Counted from the stretch's first letter, positions 9,150 through 18,486 are shown. The stretch: DNA of 43,157 nt from an uncultured Saprospiraceae bacterium (GCA_937997635.1 CALLFA010000029.1:1-43157); one strand, 5' to 3'. Notes: generated from the sequence alone by a model not told the origin. Made by a program: numbers and translations.

Positions 9150-9157
9150 CAAAAGTA
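9150..9157 (-). promoter_or_regulatory. Promoter -7 box for miaA
   Basis: Read on the minus strand this is TACTTTTG, a match to the Bacteroidota -7 consensus TAnnTTTG. The box ends 8 bases before the miaA start codon, so the leader would be only a few bases long. No well-spaced -33 TTG was found, so this is a tentative call. Confidence 0.4.
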
Positions 9158-9206
9158 AAAAGCTTTAGGCATCAATATTCATTCATCTTAACTATTTTGC
9201 ATCCAT

Positions 9207-10427
9207 ATGTTGTATTGGTTAGCATGGGGCATTGTGAAATTTGCATTGAAATTTTCCTTTAGGAAAATTGAAGTAAGAGGTATGGAAGATCTCCCTAAAG
9301 AAACCCCGGTTATTTTCACAAGCAATCATCCCGTTGGGTTTATGGAGCCGTTAGTGATAGCAACGCATATTTCAAGATCATTGCATTATCTCGCTCGTGG
9401 AGATTATTTTAAAAATCCTATTTCTCGTTGGTTGTTGAACCAAATTCATATACTGCCTATCTATCGGTTTAGAGATGGGTTTAGCGATATGCGTAATAAT
9501 GAGCAAGCCATGCAAAATGCAATAGATTTACTGAAATCAGGGATAAGTTTTCTGGTGTTCGTTGAAGGGAGTACCAAGTTGCAATATTCGTTTCGACCAA
9601 TTCAAAAAGGTGTTTCGCGCATTGTACATCAAATGTTAGAAGAAAATCCAAACGCAAATATCGCTGTTGTTCCGATTGGATTTTCTGATTCTGATATGAA
9701 GAAGTTGGGCAGTAATGTTTTTGTCAACATCGCTAAACCAATATTCCCACATGAGCTGTATCGATCTGCGCCCTCCAAACCAATTTTCTTGAAACAGATG
9801 ACTGCTCAGATCAGAGACAGTAGCCATGAACAAGTGCCTCAATTGAATACCCCTGAGGATGAAGAATTGCTTCAAAATTTCGCCTCCATATTACCTGTTA
9901 AAGATCAATTGTTCCAAAATCTGAAAACTGCTGCGAACCATCTAAACAAGATGCAAGAAGCTGAAAAGAAAAGTCTTCATGATGCTATCATTTCTTTAAA
10001 ACAAAAATTAGGCAAGGCATCAAATGATACGACTGCCTTATTTGAATCTTTTTCGATTGTAAAAATAGTAATCTTACTATTGGGTGCTATTCCTGCTATT
10101 CTTGGCAGAGCGTTTCATCTGCTTCCCATATGGATTGCAAAGACTTTCGCAAATAGAACGATCCAGAAAACGGAATTCTATATGGTGACTACATTTGTCG
10201 TTCGGTTTGTATCAGTTGGTTTTTTGTATGCTGTTGCTTTCATACTTATGAAGTTATGTGGGGTTGGTCATGCATTCTTTATTCTTCTCGGCATAGCACT
10301 ATTGGGTGTCTATGCCATTTACTATGTACAAGAAGTAAGAACAACAATAAATCACTTCCGATTAAGAGGGAAAAAAGAAACGCTCAAAAAAGAGTATTTT
10401 AGGATTTCAAATCAAATGCTTAAATAA
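9207..10427 (+). CDS. 1-acyl-glycerol-3-phosphate acyltransferase (PlsC-like)
   Basis: This 406-residue membrane-associated protein has a PlsC-type phospholipid acyltransferase domain in its first 200 residues. The acceptor motif reads SNHPVGFMEPLVIATH; the acidic residue after the catalytic His is Glu, where related Bacteroidota proteins more often have Asp. The second block is FVEGSTKL in place of the usual FPEGTRS. The C-terminal part (about residues 275-385) contains several hydrophobic segments, and the end is strongly basic. The likely role is transfer of acyl chains during phospholipid synthesis at the inner membrane; the exact acceptor cannot be told. The asparaginase gene follows after one base. 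Confidence 0.85.
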   Translation: MLYWLAWGIVKFALKFSFRKIEVRGMEDLPKETPVIFTSNHPVGFMEPLVIATHISRSLHYLARGDYFKNPISRWLLNQIHILPIYRFRDGFSDMRNNEQAMQNAIDLLKSGISFLVFVEGSTKLQYSFRPIQKGVSRIVHQMLEENPNANIAVVPIGFSDSDMKKLGSNVFVNIAKPIFPHELYRSAPSKPIFLKQMTAQIRDSSHEQVPQLNTPEDEELLQNFASILPVKDQLFQNLKTAANHLNKMQEAEKKSLHDAIISLKQKLGKASNDTTALFESFSIVKIVILLLGAIPAILGRAFHLLPIWIAKTFANRTIQKTEFYMVTTFVVRFVSVGFLYAVAFILMKLCGVGHAFFILLGIALLGVYAIYYVQEVRTTINHFRLRGKKETLKKEYFRISNQMLK

Positions 10428-10428
10428 T

Positions 10429-11454
10429 ATGAGAGCTCTATTGTTAAGTTTTATTTCATTAATTCTACTAGCCTGCACGAGTCAAGAAAAGAAGGCATCA
10501 GTCATGGCAGCCTCTAAAGAAAAAGCACCATACGCAATTGTTATTCATGGTGGTGCAGGGACTATTTTGAAGAAAAATATGACCGATGAAAGAGAGACAC
10601 AATACATAGCAGCTCTAAACGAAGCACTTGATGTTGGCGAAGGAATTCTCAAAAATGGGGGTACTGCAATCGATGCTGTCGAACAAACCATATGGCTACT
10701 AGAAGATTCGCCATTGTTTAATGCAGGCAAAGGAGCAGTATTCACCAATGAGGGTGAAAATGAATTGGATGCTTCTATTATGTCTGGTAATGATCAAAAT
10801 GCTGGTTCGGTTGGTGGTGTACAAACGGTCCGACATCCGATTTCAGCTGCCCGTGCTGTATTAGAAAAATCAGATCATGTATTATTGACAAGTAAAGGCG
10901 CTGATCAGTTTGCCAAAGAACAAGGATTAGAGATTGTAGACTCTTCTTATTTCAAAACAGAAAGAAGATGGAATTCACTGCAAAGAATTTTGGAAGAAGA
11001 AGCCAAGGATAAAAGAGTATTATCTGAATTAAGTGAAAATAAGCATGGTACGGTTGGTTGCGTTGCCCTTGATAACCAAGGCAATATTGTGGCTGGAACC
11101 TCTACAGGTGGAATGACAAATAAGCGATACAACAGATTTGGAGATGTACCGATTATAGGTGCTGGGACTTACGCTGACAACAATACCTGTGGCGTGTCAT
11201 GTACAGGTCATGGTGAATATTTTATCCGTTATGCTGTCGCACATGATGTCTCTGCCAGAATGGAGTATTTAGAAGAAAGTCTGTCCGATGCAGCTAACCA
11301 TGTGGTCAATAAAAAGCTGGTTGATAAAGGTGGTAGTGGTGGACTCATTGCTGTTGATGCTTATGGTAATGTCGCTATGCCATTTAATTCTGCGGGTATG
11401 TATCGCGGTTACGCGAAGCCTAATGAACGGGTAGTTAAGATTTATGAAGACTAA
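10429..11454 (+). CDS. Isoaspartyl peptidase / L-asparaginase lipoprotein
   Basis: This is a plant-type (Ntn-hydrolase) asparaginase, which self-cleaves before a threonine and hydrolyses isoaspartyl dipeptides and often asparagine. The protein has 341 residues. The cleavage site is HGTVGCVALD with Thr208 as nucleophile; substrate-binding motifs TGGMTNKRYNRFGDVPIIGAGT and SCTGHGEYFIR follow in family order (quoted in two parts, both visible). The N-terminal block VIHGGAGT is also typical. It begins with a signal peptide ending in the lipobox LLAC (Cys16), so export and lipid anchoring are likely. It starts one base after the acyltransferase stop. Confidence 0.94.
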   Translation: MRALLLSFISLILLACTSQEKKASVMAASKEKAPYAIVIHGGAGTILKKNMTDERETQYIAALNEALDVGEGILKNGGTAIDAVEQTIWLLEDSPLFNAGKGAVFTNEGENELDASIMSGNDQNAGSVGGVQTVRHPISAARAVLEKSDHVLLTSKGADQFAKEQGLEIVDSSYFKTERRWNSLQRILEEEAKDKRVLSELSENKHGTVGCVALDNQGNIVAGTSTGGMTNKRYNRFGDVPIIGAGTYADNNTCGVSCTGHGEYFIRYAVAHDVSARMEYLEESLSDAANHVVNKKLVDKGGSGGLIAVDAYGNVAMPFNSAGMYRGYAKPNERVVKIYED

Positions 11455-11458
11455 TAAG

Positions 11459-11520
11459 GTACCGTCGAATTTATTCGAAGATAAAAGCAACAACAATTCA
11501 TCGAATGAATTCGACGGTAC
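11459..11520. terminator. Long hairpin between convergent genes
   Basis: A 20-base arm at 11459-11478 (beginning GTACCGTCGAAT) is matched by an inverted arm at 11501-11520 (ending ATTCGACGGTAC) with a single difference that becomes a G-U pair in RNA on one strand. The loop is 22 bases. It fills the gap between two convergent genes, 4 bases after one stop and 5 bases before the other. It lacks a T-run, so it may terminate in both directions or block read-through and antisense transcription. Confidence 0.65.
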
Positions 11521-11525
11521 TCAAA

Positions 11526-12185
11526 CTACATTGTCGAATAAAAACTAAGCAAGGCATTCCAATCTTGATCGGATTTTAGTTTGTTTTTGTGCTTTTTGCA
11601 ATAGCTTTTGAGTTCTTTTTTATTTCCGATTACTGCAGTTACAGCATCAAGTTTTCCTTTCACTTGATGGAGCTCGCCGCCATAATTAAGTAGGTATTCG
11701 GTTTTGTGAGCAAAGCGCTTTGTCGTGAATGTTTTTCCTGGAGCCTCCGTTTTATTTTTAGATTGAGTAACACGAAATTTTTTATAAAATTTGATCTCAT
11801 CGGAAGCGAATATTTCCTGTACGTAAGTACCTTTCATATTTGATTCTGGTGAGGGAACGAGTATGATATCACCAGTATCGTTTTTCTTTTTACTTACTTG
11901 TGTGATGACAACTTTGGGATAATAGTCTTCATCGAGGATGGTTATTCGATTGCCTTTTTTGACTTCAACTCCGTGCTCATAGGCATTGTAATTGACCAAC
12001 GCATCTTGTATCATCTCACCATCGATATCGTAAATAACAGCTGTAGAAAAATCATCCAGAATGTATGGATTCCCTTTGATGCCATTGTATCGATTTTCAT
12101 CAATTAAGGTACTGTTGGTGCTGAATGTTTGAGCTTGAATGGAAATTGACAGCACTAATAGATAAAGTATGAGTCCTGATTTCAT
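11526..12185 (-). CDS. Secreted hypothetical protein
   Basis: I do not recognise this 219-residue protein. It begins with a clear Sec signal peptide (MKSGLILYLLVLSISIQAQ, cleavage probably after AQA/Q near residue 19). The mature part is rich in beta-prone segments, Lys and Asn, with no transmembrane segment and no recognisable catalytic motif. The C-terminal third has the basic stretch GNKKELKSYCKKHKNKLK. Small periplasmic or outer-surface proteins of this type are common in Bacteroidota. It starts with ATG at 12185, divergent from the YfhO-type gene, and ends opposite the asparaginase gene. Confidence 0.7.
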   Translation of the reverse strand: MKSGLILYLLVLSISIQAQTFSTNSTLIDENRYNGIKGNPYILDDFSTAVIYDIDGEMIQDALVNYNAYEHGVEVKKGNRITILDEDYYPKVVITQVSKKKNDTGDIILVPSPESNMKGTYVQEIFASDEIKFYKKFRVTQSKNKTEAPGKTFTTKRFAHKTEYLLNYGGELHQVKGKLDAVTAVIGNKKELKSYCKKHKNKLKSDQDWNALLSFYSTM

Positions 12186-12305
12186 GTTAAGTATGTTGTT
12201 TCGAATGCTATAACGTCTACATTCTCATTAAAATTTCAATTGATTCAATTACCTTTGGATAAAATATTTTATCATTATATAAGTATTTGATAATTAGTAA
12301 TTTAC

Positions 12306-14843
12306 ATGAATCAATTAATTCTTAAATCTGCATTACCACATCTTATTGCGCTATTGAGTTTTATAGCAGTGTCCGTTATCTACTTCTATCCACAATTGGA
12401 AGGCAAAGGCATTCGCTCTGGCGATACAATTTTATTTAAAGGAATGGCTCAAGAATCGGTTGAGTATAAAAAAGAAACAGGGGAGACTGCTCTGTGGACC
12501 AATAGTATGTTTGGAGGAATGCCGACGTATCAGATTTCTGCTCCTACGCCCAATAATGTGTTTAAGCAAATCCAGCGAGTGTTGTACTTGGGATTTTCCA
12601 GACCGATAGGCTATTTCATTTTTGGAAGTATCTCATTTTATTTAATGATGATACTCATGAGAATTAATCCATGGCTGAGTATTCCTATGTCCATTGGGTT
12701 CAGTTTTATGACGAATCATGTTGTCTTATTTGAGGCAGGTCATATGACAAAGATAGTAGCCGTCATGTCTAGCCCGTTAATCGTTGGCGGTCTCTATACG
12801 ATGTTTCGAGATCGTGTCATGATCGGTGGCTTAGCCTTCACTCTTGGACTTGGGCTGAATATAGCGGCCAATCATATTCAGATGACATATTATTTGGCCA
12901 TTTTATTAGCTATTTACTTTTTAATTGAAGCTATTCAATTGTTTAAAAATGGCAATAAACAATTGCTTGGTAAGATTGTCGCTGCTAGTGCATTAGGCTG
13001 TATTATTGCTTTAGGTGCCTCTGCATCCAAAATGCTTCCAACATTAGAATATTCAGAAGACACCATGAGAGGTGCACCTATTCTTGCTCAGACTGGTACG
13101 CCTACGTCTAGCAGTGAAACGGATGGGTTAGACTTTAACTATGCTATGGTCTGGTCAAATGGCTTTTTGGATTTATTTTCATCTTTCATTCCAGGTGTTG
13201 TAGGCGGAGGGTCTAATGAGAAAATATCCTCCGACTCCGAATTTGCTAAGGGAGTAAGAAAGTTAGGGAGTCGTACTGATGTTGGACCCTTATATTGGGG
13301 AGGTTTACCTGGTACGAGTGGACCAGTTTATTTTGGGATGATATTCTTCTTCCTTACGGTCTTTGGCTTTTTTGCTTTCAAAGGGCCAATCAAGTGGGGA
13401 ATATTAATTGCGGTATTTCTGACTCTATTATTGTCCATGGGTAAAAATTTAGAAGGCCTAAATAAATTTATTTTCGACTACTTGCCACTGTACAACAAAT
13501 TCAGAACACCCAATTCTGTGTTAAGTGTTACGGCTGTGTTGATGCCGATTCTGGGTGCGCTTACTTTACAATCACTTTTCAATACTGATGATAAAAATAG
13601 GTACGTAAAACCACTACTGATTGCTTCAAGTATTATGGGAGTTATCTGTTTGTTTTTTGCAATTATTGGGCCTGGTTTTTTTGATTTTACTGGGAAGGGA
13701 GATTCGAATTTTGCAGGTTCAGGTTTGGACTCAGCATTGGTATCTGATCGTAAATCTTTAATGCGGATGGATTCTTTCCGTTCCTTTTTATTGATGGCAT
13801 TAACAGCAGGAGCCATTTATTTATACATTAAAAACAAATTGTCTATAACCATATTGATTGGAGTTGTGGCTGTGTTAATCTTATTTGACCATATTGGAAT
13901 TGCAAGAAGATATCTAGACTCTAATTCATTTTTACAAAAAGCTAGAATCAGTGCGGAATTTACGCCAAGGCCTGTAGACACCCAATTGCTGGCTGATCCA
14001 GATCCTCATTTTCGAGTTTTTGATCAAACCATAGATGTTTTCAGCGATTCTCGCAGTTCTTATTTTCATAAAACCATTGGTGGCGGGCATGCAGCTAAGT
14101 TACAGAGGATCGAAGATCTTATAAAAAAACATATATCTCAAGGGAATCTAAAGGTGTTCAATATGTTGAATACGAAATATTTTATTCAACCTGGAGAAGG
14201 CGATAAAGCTACGGCAAGTGTAAATCCCGGAGCTTTGGGCAATGCTTGGTTTGTCAATTCCATTAAAATGGTAAATAACGCCAATGAAGAGATTGACGCG
14301 CTCAGTAGTTTTGATCCAGAAAATGAAGCAATCGTCCATCAAGAATTTGCATCTTATGTAAATGGGTTAAACCCATCAAAGAATGGCAGCATACATTTAT
14401 TAGAATACTCTCCAAATGAATTGAGCTACGAGAGTAAGACCTCGAGTGAACAATTCGCTGTTTTCTCAGAAATGTGGTATGGACCTAATAAAGGATGGAA
14501 AGCGTACATAGATGGTGAACCTGTTGATCACATTAGAGTAAATTATGGTCTTAGAGGGCTTCGAATCCCAGCTGGCAATCATCGTGTGAATTTTATCTTT
14601 GATCCAGCTGTGTATAAGACTGGAAAAATAATATCATTGATCAGTTCCCTCTTGTTTCTGCTAGCCGCATTTGCTGTAATTGGATTTTGGTTCAAAAATA
14701 GATCGCTAAATTCAAGCCTTGACCAAAACATAGTTACTGAAAAGCCAACAGCAACAGTTCAAGATAAAACACCGATTAAGAAAACAACCACTATAAAGAA
14801 AAGTAAAAAAAGCACTAACAAGCGAAAGAAAGATTCTCAATAA
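12306..14843 (+). CDS. YfhO-family polytopic membrane protein
   Basis: This 845-residue protein has about a dozen membrane helices and matches the YfhO family as seen in Bacteroidota. The N-terminus has a first helix (about residues 10-30), then a periplasmic loop GIRSGDTILFKGMAQES and TNSMFGGMPTYQIS, typical of the group. A soluble periplasmic domain (about residues 540-770) precedes the last helix (about 775-800). YfhO resembles GT-C glycosyltransferases and in Gram-positives is linked to glycosylation of lipoteichoic acid; the substrate here is unknown. The tail is strongly basic (KKTTTIKKSKKSTNKRKK). The WbpB-type sugar dehydrogenase gene starts 6 bases later, which favours a role in surface glycans. 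Confidence 0.85.
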   Translation: MNQLILKSALPHLIALLSFIAVSVIYFYPQLEGKGIRSGDTILFKGMAQESVEYKKETGETALWTNSMFGGMPTYQISAPTPNNVFKQIQRVLYLGFSRPIGYFIFGSISFYLMMILMRINPWLSIPMSIGFSFMTNHVVLFEAGHMTKIVAVMSSPLIVGGLYTMFRDRVMIGGLAFTLGLGLNIAANHIQMTYYLAILLAIYFLIEAIQLFKNGNKQLLGKIVAASALGCIIALGASASKMLPTLEYSEDTMRGAPILAQTGTPTSSSETDGLDFNYAMVWSNGFLDLFSSFIPGVVGGGSNEKISSDSEFAKGVRKLGSRTDVGPLYWGGLPGTSGPVYFGMIFFFLTVFGFFAFKGPIKWGILIAVFLTLLLSMGKNLEGLNKFIFDYLPLYNKFRTPNSVLSVTAVLMPILGALTLQSLFNTDDKNRYVKPLLIASSIMGVICLFFAIIGPGFFDFTGKGDSNFAGSGLDSALVSDRKSLMRMDSFRSFLLMALTAGAIYLYIKNKLSITILIGVVAVLILFDHIGIARRYLDSNSFLQKARISAEFTPRPVDTQLLADPDPHFRVFDQTIDVFSDSRSSYFHKTIGGGHAAKLQRIEDLIKKHISQGNLKVFNMLNTKYFIQPGEGDKATASVNPGALGNAWFVNSIKMVNNANEEIDALSSFDPENEAIVHQEFASYVNGLNPSKNGSIHLLEYSPNELSYESKTSSEQFAVFSEMWYGPNKGWKAYIDGEPVDHIRVNYGLRGLRIPAGNHRVNFIFDPAVYKTGKIISLISSLLFLLAAFAVIGFWFKNRSLNSSLDQNIVTEKPTATVQDKTPIKKTTTIKKSKKSTNKRKKDSQ

Positions 14844-14849
14844 AAGTTG

Positions 14850-15812
14850 ATGAAACGATTTGGATTGATTGGTGCAGCAGGTTATGTAGCGCCAAGACAC
14901 ATGCAGGCCATAAAGGACACGAATGGGACATTGGTTGCAGCGATGGATAAGTTTGATTCTGTTGGGATCATTGATCGGTATTTTCCAAACGCAGCTTTCT
15001 TCACAGAGTTTGAGCGATTTGACAGACATTTAGAGAAACAAAAACGACTTGGAACAGGCATTGACTATTTAAGTATCTGTACACCTAACTATCTGCACGA
15101 TGCACACATTCGATTTGGCCTCCGCAGTGGGGTTGATGTGATTTGCGAAAAGCCATTGGTTCTTAATCCATGGAATGCAAACGCATTGTTAGACCTCGAA
15201 CAAGAATCCAAGCAACGTGTCTTTTGTATCCTTCAGTTGCGATTGCATGATGAAGTCATGCGCCTAAAGAAAATAGTAGAAGAGCTTCCAGATACGGAAA
15301 AACATGAAGTTGAGTTGACCTATATAACACCTAGAGGCAATTGGTATTACACCAGTTGGAAAGGAGATGAATCTAAGTCAGGGGGTATAGCCACAAATAT
15401 TGGTATACACTTTTTCGACATGTTATTGTGGCTCTATGGTGAATTGGAAGAAAATTTCGTCAACGTGTATACGCACGACAGAGCAGCTGGTATCCTAAAA
15501 TTTGAAAAAGCGAATGTCAAATGGTTTTTAAGTATCAACGATGATACATTCCCAACAAAAGCAAAGACGGCTGATCAACGAACATATAGATTCTTAAAGT
15601 TAGGAAATCAGACTTTTGATTTTAGTGAGGGATTTGATGATCTACATACGAAGAGCTATGAAGCAATATTAGATGGTAAAGGATTTGGTATTCAAGATGC
15701 AATGCCATCGATTGATGTTGTCCATAACATCAGAACAAAAGAAATAACGCCAAGCTCAGAAGAGAGTCATCCATTAGCGCACTTGTCATTGTCCAAGCAT
15801 CCATTTTCTTAA
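14850..15812 (+). CDS. wbpB: WbpB-type UDP-N-acetylglucosaminuronate 3-dehydrogenase
   Basis: This Gfo/Idh/MocA-family oxidoreductase (320 residues) closely follows the pattern of WbpB/WlbA. These enzymes oxidise the 3-hydroxyl of UDP-N-acetylglucosaminuronic acid so that WbpE can aminate it. Visible hallmarks are LIGAAGYVAPRHMQAIKDT at the nucleotide-binding end, YLSICTPNYLHDAHI, the active-site EKPL in VICEKPLVL, YITPRGNWYYTSWKGD, and TNIGIHFFDML. The frame opens at a TTG (14847), but ATG at 14850 is the better start. The matching WbpE-type aminotransferase lies convergently just downstream, which supports the assignment. Such sugars go into O-antigens or capsules. Confidence 0.88.
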   Translation: MKRFGLIGAAGYVAPRHMQAIKDTNGTLVAAMDKFDSVGIIDRYFPNAAFFTEFERFDRHLEKQKRLGTGIDYLSICTPNYLHDAHIRFGLRSGVDVICEKPLVLNPWNANALLDLEQESKQRVFCILQLRLHDEVMRLKKIVEELPDTEKHEVELTYITPRGNWYYTSWKGDESKSGGIATNIGIHFFDMLLWLYGELEENFVNVYTHDRAAGILKFEKANVKWFLSINDDTFPTKAKTADQRTYRFLKLGNQTFDFSEGFDDLHTKSYEAILDGKGFGIQDAMPSIDVVHNIRTKEITPSSEESHPLAHLSLSKHPFS

Positions 15813-15864
15813 AAGCATTGTTTGCGATGAACGTTTGCACTGCAGAGCCATATCAATTCGCATT

Positions 15865-16986
15865 TTATGAAAAAAAGGCAATTATCTCACCGACAATTCT
15901 TTCTTGTATGTCCATGGTCATTTCCGTATGCATAGGCAAAGAGAGCACACGTTTACATAAGACTTCCGCGTGCTCGTGTTCAACTGTTTGATAATCCGAA
16001 AATACTGGTTGCTTGTATAAAGGAAGAGGGTAGTAAACAGCTGAAGCAATACCTACACTAGCCAAATGGTTTTGTAGTTCATCTCTATGCCCGTTCAATA
16101 TGTGTAAGGTGTATTGATGATAGACGTGGTCAGACCAGGAAACGCCTTGGGGTACATTGACTGATGTTATATCTGACAGTAATTCGTCATACCGAAGTGC
16201 AGCTTCTTGTCTTTTCTGAATAAAAGATTCAAGATGACGCAATTTAACATTCAGGACAGCTGCTTGGATAGCATCTAATCTAGAATTACATCCAACCAGA
16301 TCATGGTGATACTTTTTCTTTTGACCGTGCTTCGCAATCATTCTCATTTTGTTTGCAAGTTGTTCATCATCTGTCATGATAGCGCCACCATCACCAAAGC
16401 AACCTAGATTTTTTGTAGGAAAAAATGACGTGCATCCAATATGGCCGATGGTGCCAGTTTTTTTAGTGGTCTCATTTTCGAAATGATAATTGGCACCAAT
16501 AGATTGAGCATTATCTTCAATGACATGCAATTGATGCTTTTTGGCAATGAACATTATCTCTTCCATTGGAGAGCTTTGGCCAAACAGATGTACAGGTACT
16601 ATTGCTTTTGTTTTCGTTGTAATGGCTTCTTCAATCGCTTTAGCTGTGCAGTTGTAATGTTTCTCATCAACATCAATCATGACAGGTGTAAGTCCGAGTA
16701 ATGCAACCACTTCTGCGGTAGATATGTAGTTAAAACTAGGTATTATGACTTCATCTCCTCTGGTTAAGTCCAAACTCATTAATGCAATTTGAATGGCATC
16801 TGTTCCATTTGCACAAGAGATAACGTGCTTGCTGCCTAGATAATCAGCTAGAGATATTTCAAATTGTCTAACAACATCTCCACCTATAAATTGACTTGAA
16901 TCTAAGACATCTTGAATGGCAGTGTCTATCTCATTTTTCAAACGAGCGTACTGGCTATTTAAGTCGACCATTGGTATTTTATTCAT
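15865..16986 (-). CDS. wbpE: WbpE-type UDP-sugar aminotransferase (DegT/DnrJ/EryC1/StrS)
   Basis: This PLP-dependent sugar aminotransferase has 373 residues. The Schiff-base lysine is Lys192 in SFFPTKNLGCFGDGG, and EDNAQS (Asp158) contacts the PLP ring. ISCANGTDAIQIAL and the HGQ..KYHH..GCNSRLDAIQAA pattern match WbpE/WlbC, which aminates UDP-3-oxo-N-acetylglucosaminuronate. Its partner WbpB lies convergently 52 bases away. It is third in a minus-strand operon after neuB and neuA, overlapping neuA by 8 bases. Because of that, a role in making an amino-nonulosonate cannot be excluded, but WbpE is the better call from sequence pattern. Confidence 0.88.
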   Translation of the reverse strand: MNKIPMVDLNSQYARLKNEIDTAIQDVLDSSQFIGGDVVRQFEISLADYLGSKHVISCANGTDAIQIALMSLDLTRGDEVIIPSFNYISTAEVVALLGLTPVMIDVDEKHYNCTAKAIEEAITTKTKAIVPVHLFGQSSPMEEIMFIAKKHQLHVIEDNAQSIGANYHFENETTKKTGTIGHIGCTSFFPTKNLGCFGDGGAIMTDDEQLANKMRMIAKHGQKKKYHHDLVGCNSRLDAIQAAVLNVKLRHLESFIQKRQEAALRYDELLSDITSVNVPQGVSWSDHVYHQYTLHILNGHRDELQNHLASVGIASAVYYPLPLYKQPVFSDYQTVEHEHAEVLCKRVLSLPMHTEMTMDIQERIVGEIIAFFS

Positions 16987-17665
16987 GGTCGATTTTATTT
17001 TTTGTCAGTTCTTTCATGATTGCTTCACCAGTAAGCCAATCTAAAGGTTCGTCCAATTCAAGTGCAGTATGTTCGGGCATTTCGTATACGCCAATTTTTC
17101 CACTAAGCCGATTTTTAGATTTTATAATCTGTGATGCAGTGCTTAAATAAATTGCTCCATTTTCTTGCAAAGTCCCTTTGAATTCTTGTCTTCTAGGTCT
17201 ATTCTGATGGTCATAATTTTTGCTAGTACCATCTTGATTCCAATAAAAATGTTTGACCCTGACGCACGATAAGACTGATTCATAAGCCTCCTTGTTTTTT
17301 ATTTCTATAGCTTCTTCAATGTGTTTGCTAGTCGTAAAAGGAGATGTCGCTTGTAATAAAACAATGTCTGTAGATGGTGCAATTTTTTCATTTTCTAAAT
17401 ATTCTAATAATACTTGTTCCGTAGAGGCATGATCAGATGCACTATCAGGCGATCGATCATAAATGTTCAATTTAGAAAAGTCAAAGCTTAGACTTACTTC
17501 TTTTATTGAATCACTATCCGTGGCGAGTACAATCTGATCAATATTTCCACAATCTTGTGCTGCCTTTAATACCCAATAAATCAGAGGATGGCCACCAAAT
17601 GACTTTATGTTTTTAAGGGGAATGGATTTACTTCCTCCTCTTGCTGGTATGAAAGCAATCGTCAT
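16979..17665 (-). CDS. neuA: CMP-nonulosonate (acylneuraminate) cytidylyltransferase
   Basis: NeuA-type enzymes activate a nine-carbon acidic sugar (sialic, legionaminic, pseudaminic or Kdn type) with CTP to give the CMP-sugar donor. The 228-residue protein has the nucleotide-binding signature IPARGGSKSIPLKNI at the N-terminus, then LATDSDSI, LLQATSPF and ENGAIYLS, all conserved in the family. It overlaps neuB by 4 bases (ATGA) and wbpE by 8 bases, so the three genes are translationally coupled. The exact sugar cannot be read from this sequence. Confidence 0.92.
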   Translation of the reverse strand: MTIAFIPARGGSKSIPLKNIKSFGGHPLIYWVLKAAQDCGNIDQIVLATDSDSIKEVSLSFDFSKLNIYDRSPDSASDHASTEQVLLEYLENEKIAPSTDIVLLQATSPFTTSKHIEEAIEIKNKEAYESVLSCVRVKHFYWNQDGTSKNYDHQNRPRRQEFKGTLQENGAIYLSTASQIIKSKNRLSGKIGVYEMPEHTALELDEPLDWLTGEAIMKELTKNKIDHE

Positions 17666-18486
17666 GTGATGGAACGTAAATTTTCTTTCTTAGTTAATTC
17701 GCCTTGTAAAAGCTTTCGAGGACCATACCCACCCAATGCTTTTTCAATAGCTCTGATCCCTTTCACGAGTTTTATCATACCGATTGGCTCTACCGAGGAC
17801 AACTGATCTGATCCCCACATAGTTCTATCCAATGTGATGTGTCTTTCGATCCATTTAACGCCCATTGGCACCGTTGCAAATGTTGTGGTTAAGCCATATT
17901 CGTGTCCACTGTATCCCACGTCTAAGTTGTATGTGTCTATTAACCAACGGATGTAGTCTAAATTTAAATTTTCCACTGGTGATGGATACGTTGAATTCGT
18001 GTGCATGACTACATCAGGCTGGGCAATTTCTATCGCAGTTTTAATCTCTTCTTCCGTTGACATGCCTGTCGATAAAATAAGCGTATCAAATAATTGTCGT
18101 GACCGAGTTAGCAAGTCGTGATTCGTCAGTTGGGCAGACGGTATTTTAGCAATGGAAACAAAGTCTGAGATTAATTCCGCTGACGGAATATCCCATACAG
18201 AAGCAAACCATTTGATACCACGTTGTGTACAATAAGAGTTGATTTCGTCGTAATCTTCTTTAGAAAATTCAAGTTTGTGTTTGTATGCTAAATACGAAAT
18301 TTTACCCCACGGCGTGTCTTTTATTTCTGCTTTTTTTTGTTCTGGCACACATATGTCTGGTGTCCTTTTTTGAAATTTAACATAATCAAACTTAGCGACA
18401 ACAGCTTCATCTATCAACTGCTTTGCCAGTTGTAGACTCCCATTGTGATTGATGCCGATTTCAGCTATTATGTTAATAGAATTCAT
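17662..18486 (-). CDS. neuB: NeuB-family nonulosonate synthase without SAF domain
   Basis: NeuB-type synthases condense phosphoenolpyruvate with a six-carbon amino or neutral sugar to make nonulosonic acids. Family motifs of the TIM barrel are clear: EIGINHNG, VKFQKRTPD, ILSTGMST, TNSTYPSP, VGYSGHEYG and ERHITLDRTMWGSDQ. The protein has 274 residues and stops right after the barrel (GELTKKENLRSIT), so the C-terminal antifreeze-like (SAF) domain of classical NeuB (about 340-350 residues) is missing. No frameshift remnant of that domain appears downstream, since neuA begins within 4 bases; short forms of this kind are a natural subtype. First gene of the neuB-neuA-wbpE operon. Confidence 0.9.
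   Translation of the reverse strand: MNSINIIAEIGINHNGSLQLAKQLIDEAVVAKFDYVKFQKRTPDICVPEQKKAEIKDTPWGKISYLAYKHKLEFSKEDYDEINSYCTQRGIKWFASVWDIPSAELISDFVSIAKIPSAQLTNHDLLTRSRQLFDTLILSTGMSTEEEIKTAIEIAQPDVVMHTNSTYPSPVENLNLDYIRWLIDTYNLDVGYSGHEYGLTTTFATVPMGVKWIERHITLDRTMWGSDQLSSVEPIGMIKLVKGIRAIEKALGGYGPRKLLQGELTKKENLRSIT

Noticed and set aside
17662-18486. NeuB as a truncated pseudogene
   Set aside because: The barrel is complete, no remnant of the missing SAF domain follows, and the 4-base overlap with neuA shows a settled operon; it is a natural short form.
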